This document shows positions 7,241 to 12,246 of a stretch of 12,246 bases of DNA, in pieces; position 1 is the first letter of the stretch, and each line of letters starts with the position of its first letter. The position numbers and the translations under genes are program-made. The notes under the pieces were generated by a model. That model worked only from the letters and a program-made list of their open reading frames with translations. It did not search any database and was not told where the DNA came from. The stretch comes from Bacteroidales bacterium. Its GTDB lineage: Bacteria; Bacteroidota; Bacteroidia; Bacteroidales; ML635J-15. Where the stretch lies: contig JAQVGK010000047.1 of assembly GCA_028696755.1 (NCBI GenBank), positions 1-12,246 of the forward strand, in the 5' to 3' direction.

Positions 7241-9403
7241 TTATTGTAAAGGTGTAATTACTTCGATTAATTCTGGCAAGTCCATTCCAATTTCTTTTAG
7301 ATGCTCTATTTTTGGAACTCCATTATTAGTCCAGCCTCTTCTTTCGTAAACAGCATCAAGAAGTTTTTCGTATTGTGACTCTCTGTACTTGCGAAGCTCA
7401 GCCATTTTCTCGGTTGTTGATTTGCCTTCGGGATCATAGCCAATAATTTCCTTCAATTGTTTATCGTAACGTTCTGCTCTTGATTCATATTCTTCAACAG
7501 TTACTGGTCCACAAGCTCTGTATGGTTGTGCATCATGCTGACGCAAACCGTAGCCACGACGAATATTGAATATTCTCTGGAAATTGTACACTCTTTCCGA
7601 CATTCGGATTAATCCGTCTTCGGTAAGTGGATCACCTGTAACACCTTCGTAAACTTGTAGATAATTGCGGACGTGTTTTGGAATCTTATGTGGTTCTTTC
7701 TCCATTTTGTTATCGGCAGGAGTTACGTCATTCCACACGATTTTACATAATCCCTGTAATCCAAACCAAGTTCTAAACATTGGGAACCAGTGCAATGCCT
7801 CAGCTTTATTATCAAAAGTTGGAATCATATTGTTTACCATGTCGAGGAAAATCAACCAAGCCTCGTCGTGCTGTGGACCTTTGTTGGTCATTGCATAACC
7901 ACCTTGCTGAGCAAGCGATTCTTTTGATACATATTGAGAATACTCAAGTCCTTTGTTTTCCATTCCAATATCCTGAAGGAATTTTGGATCTGCACCGTAT
8001 TTCTCAACAAATAGCTTTTTCATCTGACGCACACCAGTTCCAGCAATTTTTCCAAATCCTTCGCCTCTAGCGCATTGGTGAAGAACTTCGTGAGCAGCAT
8101 CAGCATTACCGAAATTTAACTCCAAGCCACCAGTAATTTCTTTGTTGATTACGCCATTCTCATAACATTCCATAATAAATGCCATGATGGTTCCCCAAGT
8201 AATTGTACAAACACCATAAGTGTCGCAATAGAAATTAGCCTCAATAATATCGCGATAGTCAAATATCCCCATGTTTGAACCTAATCCAGCTGCTGTTTCG
8301 TACTCTGGGCCATCAACAATCACTTTTGTTCCTTTGTAAGGACCAGTTCTTAACTCAAAATTATCAACTCCCTTGGCGCATTGCATAGCACACCCAATCC
8401 AGCAACCATCGTTAATTCCTAAAGTAAACCATTTGTCGCGCAAAAAGTCGGAGTGAATTTTATAAGCATCCTTATGCGAACCAAATTTAAAGTTATGTGT
8501 TGGCAGCAAATCGTAATCACTCATCACATTAACGATGTTTGCAGTACCTTTTTTCTTCATTTGGTTTTGTTTATCGTCAAGATCACGCATTTCTCCTGCA
8601 TAGTCGCGACCAACAGTCATAATCTTCTCAAGATTTGCAACATTGTTGAGATTTCCCTGAACTCCAGGAATGCGAGCAACAATAGCCTTAATCTTTTTAT
8701 TGCGAAAAACTGTTCCAATACCACCACGTCCTGCTTGTTTTAGACGAACCATTTTACGCTTATTATCCCAGAAAGTGAAGTTAAGCATTCCTATTAATGA
8801 ATGCTCTGCTGCAGCACCTGCCGAAACAATACCGATATTCTTTGCATCTTTTTCGTCTTCAGCAAAAACCTCAGTTAACTCTTCGCCCAAAAGATGAGAA
8901 TCAACAGCATAACCTGGATCTTCGAATATTTCAACTTTGTGATTTACTCCGTCAATAAAAACAATCACGTCCTTATCTGATTTACCCTGAAGCTCAAGTG
9001 CATCAAAACCCGAAAACTTCATAAACGGACCAAAAAATCCTCCTACATTCGAGTCCATAACCGAATCGGTCTGTGGGGATAAAGACACAACCAATGATTT
9101 TCCAGCACCCGAATATTGGGTAATACCACCTAAAGGCCCAGGCGAAATAATAATTTCATTCTCAGGATCATCCCATTTAGTTGTAGGTGTTGTAGCATCC
9201 CAAAGTAATCTGAGGCCAAAACCTTTACCTCCGATAAACTTCTCTTTCATTTGCTTAGATACTGGCTTTTCTTTTATTTCGCCAGTTCCAACATTAATGT
9301 ACAAAGTACGGTTGTTGTAACCTCTTTCGATTGGATGCCATTCGTAGGTCCAGCTTGCCAGGAGCTTTTGTCTTTCTTTTAGTTCTGATAAGTTGTGTGA
9401 CAT
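7241..9403 (-). CDS. aor: Tungsten-type aldehyde:ferredoxin oxidoreductase (AOR family, about 720 residues)
   Basis: AOR-family enzymes oxidise aldehydes to carboxylates with ferredoxin as electron acceptor, using a tungsto-bispyranopterin and one [4Fe-4S] cluster; the protein is cytoplasmic. Family signatures are present in order: FIGGKGFGLRLLWD (56-69) and SGAGKSLVVSLSPQT (98-112) of the pterin-binding N-terminal domain, GGFFGPFMKFSGFDAL (121-136), AGRGGIGTVFRNKKIKAIV (224-242), the cluster Cys334/Cys338/Cys342 region, GPEYETAAGLGSNMGI (365-380), DTYGVC (394-399) and LQGLC with a fourth Cys at 553. The Cys spacing is CX3CX3C rather than the CX2CX3C of Pyrococcus furiosus AOR, and the length exceeds that enzyme's roughly 605 residues, so this is a divergent longer subfamily. 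The ATG at 9403 is chosen because it follows the predicted promoter; a GTG at 9460 lies in the -7 site and adds residues unlike the family. The true substrate is unknown. A ThiF-like/ThiS-like pair follows. Confidence 0.92.
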   Translation of the reverse strand: MSHNLSELKERQKLLASWTYEWHPIERGYNNRTLYINVGTGEIKEKPVSKQMKEKFIGGKGFGLRLLWDATTPTTKWDDPENEIIISPGPLGGITQYSGAGKSLVVSLSPQTDSVMDSNVGGFFGPFMKFSGFDALELQGKSDKDVIVFIDGVNHKVEIFEDPGYAVDSHLLGEELTEVFAEDEKDAKNIGIVSAGAAAEHSLIGMLNFTFWDNKRKMVRLKQAGRGGIGTVFRNKKIKAIVARIPGVQGNLNNVANLEKIMTVGRDYAGEMRDLDDKQNQMKKKGTANIVNVMSDYDLLPTHNFKFGSHKDAYKIHSDFLRDKWFTLGINDGCWIGCAMQCAKGVDNFELRTGPYKGTKVIVDGPEYETAAGLGSNMGIFDYRDIIEANFYCDTYGVCTITWGTIMAFIMECYENGVINKEITGGLELNFGNADAAHEVLHQCARGEGFGKIAGTGVRQMKKLFVEKYGADPKFLQDIGMENKGLEYSQYVSKESLAQQGGYAMTNKGPQHDEAWLIFLDMVNNMIPTFDNKAEALHWFPMFRTWFGLQGLCKIVWNDVTPADNKMEKEPHKIPKHVRNYLQVYEGVTGDPLTEDGLIRMSERVYNFQRIFNIRRGYGLRQHDAQPYRACGPVTVEEYESRAERYDKQLKEIIGYDPEGKSTTEKMAELRKYRESQYEKLLDAVYERRGWTNNGVPKIEHLKEIGMDLPELIEVITPLQ

Positions 9404-9438
9404 ATTTTTCTGTTTTTCTGTTTTTCTTCTGCTTATTA

Positions 9439-9454
9439 ATGTGTAATTACACAT
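9439..9454. promoter_or_regulatory. Perfect 16-bp palindrome at the predicted aor transcription start (candidate operator)
   Basis: ATGTGTAATTACACAT is its own reverse complement with no mismatch. It begins 5 bp downstream of the aor -7 element, over the expected start site and first transcribed bases, which is a classic position for a repressor. The core TGTGT-N4-ACACA resembles a homodimeric helix-turn-helix site. The regulator is unknown. Confidence 0.6.
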
Positions 9455-9459
9455 CTGCA

Positions 9460-9491
9460 CAAAACTAATTTATTTTTAATTCAAAATCAAG
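9460..9491 (-). promoter_or_regulatory. aor: Bacteroidetes-type promoter for aor
   Basis: On the minus strand a TAGTTTTG -7 element (9467-9460, exact TAnnTTTG) is preceded at 20 nt by CTTG (9491-9488), three of four matches to the TTTG -33 element. The start would fall near 9455, giving a leader of about 50 nt before the ATG at 9403. Confidence 0.55.
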
Positions 9492-9557
9492 GATATTTGT
9501 CAGAAAAAATTTATGTTAAATAATCTGTGCGACTTGCAAAATCATGCAAATCGGGTT

Positions 9558-9589
9558 TTTGAGAATCTGAATTGGTTTAGTTATATTTG
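9558..9589 (+). promoter_or_regulatory. Bacteroidetes-type promoter for the flavoprotein gene
   Basis: TTTG (9558-9561), a 20-nt spacer and TATATTTG (9582-9589) match the -33/-7 consensus exactly. The start should fall near 9593, only about 12 nt before the ATG at 9605. The TTG at 9587 that could extend the ORF lies inside the -7 element and is therefore not the start. Confidence 0.75.
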
Positions 9590-9604
9590 CAACAAAATCT
9601 ATTT

Positions 9605-10849
9605 ATGAATAAGCCTGACCTAATAATAATTGGTGCTGGAGCATCTGGTTTAACTGCTGCAATTAGCGCAGCCGAGTATGGCAACAATGTTCTCGTGATC
9701 GAAAAAATGAGTAGTTATGGGCGAAAAATCCTAATAACTGGTAAAGGACGTTGCAATATAACCAACTCGGCCGAAATTAAAGAGTTTTTGGCTCAGGTTT
9801 ATCCAGATGGGAGATTTCTCTACTCTGCATTTAAAGCATTTTATAATGACGATATAATTAATTTACTCGAAAACTGTGGAGTTGAAACAATGCTCGAAAG
9901 AGGAGGCAGATACTTCCCAAAATCGGAGAAAGCTTCGGATGTTGCAGATGCGCTGTACAAAAAAGCTAAAACGCTTGGGGTTGAGTTTTTATTTAACACA
10001 ACCGTAACATCAATAAATTGCAACGACAATGCAGTCGAATCAGTTTCCTTCATAAGGAATAATAAAGATGATGTTATTGAAACCGAAAAAGTTATAATTT
10101 GCGCTGGGGGGAAATCTTACCCTGGAACAGGCTCAACTGGAGATGGGTACCGATTAGCTTCAGAAGCTGGACATAAAATTGCAAAACTATTCCCATCTCT
10201 TGTGCCATTAGTTGCAAAAGAGGACTTTGGTGAACGCATGCAAGGTCTAACTCTGAAAAACATCAATGCCAGCATTTTTATAAATGATAAAAAAGTTAAC
10301 GAAGAATTTGGCGACCTTATGTTTGCTCATTATGGTCTGTCAGGCCCAGTAATCTTAACATTGAGTCGAAAAGTTGTAATTGCTTTAGAGAATAAAGAAA
10401 AAGTAAAACTCTCGATTGACTTTAAACCTGCTTTGGATTATGAAAAACTAGATACAAGAATTCAGAGAGACTTAAACGAACATGGTAAAATGAGGGTTAG
10501 TAATTTGTTTAAACTCTGGCTACCTCAAAAAGCAATACCAGTTTTTATAGAAGAGTTAAATATTGACGAAGAAAAACCTGCAAATCAAATTTCGGGGAAG
10601 GAACGCAAAGCTATTGTTAACTTACTTAAAAGCTTGAATTTTACAATTGTCGGTCATCGTGGGTTTAAAGAAGCAGTAGTGACTGCCGGCGGAGTAGAAT
10701 TGAACGAAGTAAATCCCAAAACTATGGAATCAAAAATTAAAACAGGGCTTTATTTTGCTGGAGAAGTTTTAAATCTCGATGCTAATACTGGAGGTTATAA
10801 TCTGCAAATTGCTTTTTCGACTGGCTGGCTTGCAGGAATGGGGATGTAA
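9605..10849 (+). CDS. BaiN/YhiN (HI0933-like) family NAD(P)/FAD-dependent oxidoreductase
   Basis: The ATG at 9605 gives 414 residues. The N-terminus has the FAD-binding Rossmann motif GAGASG (10-15) with the ribose-binding Glu33 in VLVIEK, followed by the family hallmark GRKILITGKGRCNITN (39-54). A second hallmark is ICAGGKSYPGTGSTGDGY in the middle, and the C-terminus carries GLYFAGEVLNLDANTGGYN and IAFSTGWLAG, which close the FAD site. The family includes the clostridial bile-acid reductase BaiN, but most members are widespread housekeeping flavoproteins of unclear substrate. A bile-acid role should not be assumed here. The gene is single, divergent from aor, and ends directly at the heptad repeat element that begins at 10850. 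The length is normal for the family and no key motif is missing. Confidence 0.92.
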   Translation: MNKPDLIIIGAGASGLTAAISAAEYGNNVLVIEKMSSYGRKILITGKGRCNITNSAEIKEFLAQVYPDGRFLYSAFKAFYNDDIINLLENCGVETMLERGGRYFPKSEKASDVADALYKKAKTLGVEFLFNTTVTSINCNDNAVESVSFIRNNKDDVIETEKVIICAGGKSYPGTGSTGDGYRLASEAGHKIAKLFPSLVPLVAKEDFGERMQGLTLKNINASIFINDKKVNEEFGDLMFAHYGLSGPVILTLSRKVVIALENKEKVKLSIDFKPALDYEKLDTRIQRDLNEHGKMRVSNLFKLWLPQKAIPVFIEELNIDEEKPANQISGKERKAIVNLLKSLNFTIVGHRGFKEAVVTAGGVELNEVNPKTMESKIKTGLYFAGEVLNLDANTGGYNLQIAFSTGWLAGMGM

Positions 10850-10954
10850 TTTCGGGTTGCGGGTTTCGGGTTTCGAGTTTTTGCTTACGCGACTCAGTTT
10901 AAAAATTTGCATCGCAAATTTTTAAACTCGAAACCCGAAACCCGAAACCCGAAA
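10850..10954. repeat. Heptad-repeat inverted element (GAAACCC / GGGTTTC) filling a convergent intergenic space
   Basis: The right arm (10924-10954) is AAACTCG followed by three AAACCCG heptads and AAA. The left arm (10850-10880) is its reverse complement at 30 of 31 positions, the one difference being a C for A in the outermost heptad. The arms enclose a 43-bp centre that contains a second, nearly independent hairpin (10896-10928). The element starts on the base after the flavoprotein stop codon and ends on the base before the TonB-receptor stop codon, so it exactly fills the gap between convergent genes. It could act as a bidirectional terminator, mRNA 3'-end stabiliser or a dispersed repeat family; there is no U tract of the usual kind. 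Confidence 0.85.
10896..10928. repeat. Inner 15-bp perfect hairpin within the heptad element
   Basis: AGTTTAAAAATTTGC (10896-10910) pairs without mismatch with GCAAATTTTTAAACT (10914-10928) around the 3-nt loop ATC. Its 3' strand shares AAACT with the right heptad arm, so the outer and inner hairpins cannot both be fully formed at 10924-10928. Confidence 0.85.
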
Positions 10955-12246
10955 CTATCTAACTATCTTAACCCTAACCCCACCCATTACAGCTATGCCT
11001 GGTGCAGGAACGTTGGCGATGTCGAAATACTGCGAATTTGTAAGATTTTGTCCGCTAAGATAAATTTCGAATTTTTTGAAACTCGCCGTAAGTTTAAGAT
11101 TTAATAAAATTGTAAAAGGATACTCGCGACTATCAGCAAAAGTGTTTGTGTTATAGTCAAAGAACAAATATTCGCCATTTCGTTTAAATGCATTAAGAGA
11201 CCATGCTGCGCTTACATTTTTATAAATAGTATGTCCAGCATTAAAAATAAATTTATGACTAAGATGATCGAGAGTGTATTTAGACTCGAGCCCAGCCGCA
11301 GTTTTATCTTGATAAACATAAGAATAGATAATGCTTAACTCCTTAATAAACGAATTAGTTTTAAAATCGCGAAATGCAGCAATCAATTCAACTCCATAAG
11401 TATCAAGATTTGTAAGGTTTTCGGTTTTCCATTTTGAATTAGCATCTTCCCTAACCCAAGCAATAATGTTTGTACCGTATCGCTTGTAAAGATTAAAATT
11501 TAAGTAAGATTTTTTTAAAACATAAAACTTTGTACCTGTTTCGATACTGATTGCATGTTCGGGAACTAAATCGGGATTACCATCATTCGATGGGCCTTTG
11601 TAATATAGTTCGGTAAATGTTGGTAATCGCAAAGCTTTATTAATCCCAGCCTTTATTACAATGTTCTCGCTAATTTTAAATCCAGCATCTACACCATAAT
11701 AAAAATTAAGACCATATTTTGGATTGTAATAAGCCATTGCACCAGCATTTAATAAAATACGCTTACCAAAATATCCATGCTCTGCGAAAATAGTAACATT
11801 CTGTCTATCGTCGGCATTAGTGTATAAACTTGTACCAACCTCATCGCGCACCAAGCCAAGAACACTCGAGAATATTTGTTCTATACGATACTCTGCTCCA
11901 ATTGCAGATTTACCACCAACCCAATCTTTTTCCAAATTAAAACCTGTTCCGGCAATTCCAGTTAGATGATTATTGTGTTTTTGATACCAAGTAATCGTAT
12001 CGCCTGTAGATGAGTTTATCCATAATGATCCGCTGTGTGTGTAATAGTCGGATGATTCTCGAAACAATTGAAACTCATCTTTTAAAAATCTGCTATAAAT
12101 TTTATATTCCCACTTGATGTCGGTGCCACCACTAAATTTTAATGCAGCAAAACCACTCTGAATTTTCTCGAATTGGTTGATGTACTGTGGTGAATAAAAA
12201 CTATACGCCCCAAATGCCTTATTAATAAAACCAGCCATTGTTTTAA
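10955..12246 (-). CDS. TonB-dependent outer-membrane receptor (C-terminal beta-barrel part, runs off the right edge)
   Basis: The frame is open from the window edge to the TAG at 10957-10955. Although an ATG occurs at 12238, the frame stays open through it to the edge, there is no signal peptide, and the first residues (AGFINKAFGAYSFYSPQYINQFEK) look like a mid-barrel strand of Bacteroidetes receptors. That ATG is therefore internal and the plug domain, TonB box and N-terminus lie outside. About 430 residues are visible: alternating amphipathic strands with periplasmic turns and extracellular loops, including INKALRLPTFTELYYKGPS-type plug/barrel signature text, NPDLVPEHAISIETGTKF, and the end motif LSGQNLTNSQYFDIANVPAPG followed by a last strand GGVRVKIVR. 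The LRLPTFTELYY and NPDLVPE motifs are typical of BtuB/siderophore-type receptors. The ligand (cobalamin, haem, siderophore or other) cannot be told from this part. The stop abuts the heptad repeat element. Confidence 0.9.
   Translation of the reverse strand, partial: KTMAGFINKAFGAYSFYSPQYINQFEKIQSGFAALKFSGGTDIKWEYKIYSRFLKDEFQLFRESSDYYTHSGSLWINSSTGDTITWYQKHNNHLTGIAGTGFNLEKDWVGGKSAIGAEYRIEQIFSSVLGLVRDEVGTSLYTNADDRQNVTIFAEHGYFGKRILLNAGAMAYYNPKYGLNFYYGVDAGFKISENIVIKAGINKALRLPTFTELYYKGPSNDGNPDLVPEHAISIETGTKFYVLKKSYLNFNLYKRYGTNIIAWVREDANSKWKTENLTNLDTYGVELIAAFRDFKTNSFIKELSIIYSYVYQDKTAAGLESKYTLDHLSHKFIFNAGHTIYKNVSAAWSLNAFKRNGEYLFFDYNTNTFADSREYPFTILLNLKLTASFKKFEIYLSGQNLTNSQYFDIANVPAPGIAVMGGVRVKIVR

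Noticed and set aside
7665..8070. Plus-strand ORFs of 77-96 codons inside aor
   Set aside because: They are antisense shadows of aor with no family resemblance, promoter or coding-like composition.
9404..9460. GTG start at 9460 (or ATG at 9454) for aor
   Set aside because: The extension overlaps the predicted -7 element and start site and adds residues with no AOR-like character; the ATG at 9403 precedes the family-like N-terminus.
10968..10982. AACCCTAACCCC, resembling a telomere repeat
   Set aside because: It is the 3' coding end of the TonB receptor (codons for V-R-V) and not part of the heptad array.

Overview
The window is AT-rich and carries parts or all of nine protein-coding genes; I see no rRNA, tRNA, CRISPR array or insertion sequence. 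It most likely comes from an anaerobic member of the Bacteroidetes (Bacteroidota). The reasons are the promoters of the form TTTG-N(~20)-TAnnTTTG, the near absence of Shine-Dalgarno sites, secreted proteins cleaved around a Ser-Gln, a periplasmic/outer-membrane protein with the TPR / PD40 propeller / carboxypeptidase-regulatory / OmpA architecture typical of that phylum, and a TonB-dependent receptor. Ferredoxin-linked enzymes (indolepyruvate:ferredoxin oxidoreductase and a tungsten-type aldehyde:ferredoxin oxidoreductase) point to anaerobic, amino-acid-fermenting metabolism.

Layout. 1-1044 (minus): N-terminal 348 codons of iorA, running off the left edge. 1302-2642 (minus): a secreted Sel1-repeat protein. 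2983-5076 (plus): an OmpA-family protein of PorE-like architecture, divergent from the Sel1 gene and ending at a bidirectional terminator (5081-5111). 5131-6159 (minus): L-threonine 3-dehydrogenase (tdh), convergent with the OmpA-like gene. 6382-7198 (minus): an overlapping ThiS-like / ThiF-like pair. 7241-9403 (minus): the aldehyde:ferredoxin oxidoreductase (aor), separated from the ThiF-like gene only by a strong terminator hairpin. 9605-10849 (plus): a BaiN/YhiN (HI0933)-family flavoprotein, divergent from aor. 10850-10954: a 105-bp inverted-repeat element made of GAAACCC-type heptads. 10955 to the right edge (minus): the C-terminal barrel of a TonB-dependent receptor.

How the genes may work together. 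aor-thiF-thiS reads as one functional unit in which the enzyme is followed by an E1-like activating enzyme and a small -GG sulfur carrier. No thiamine genes (thiG, thiH, thiC, thiE) and no visible TPP riboswitch accompany the pair, so I infer that it supplies sulfur for the tungstopterin cofactor rather than for thiamine. IorA (2-keto acids of aromatic amino acids), AOR (aldehydes to acids) and Tdh (threonine catabolism) would all fit a peptide/amino-acid fermenter, although they are not one operon. The most unusual non-coding structures are a perfect 16-bp palindrome at the predicted aor transcription start, the aor/thiF terminator with no promoter behind it, and the heptad element between the two convergent genes at the right.
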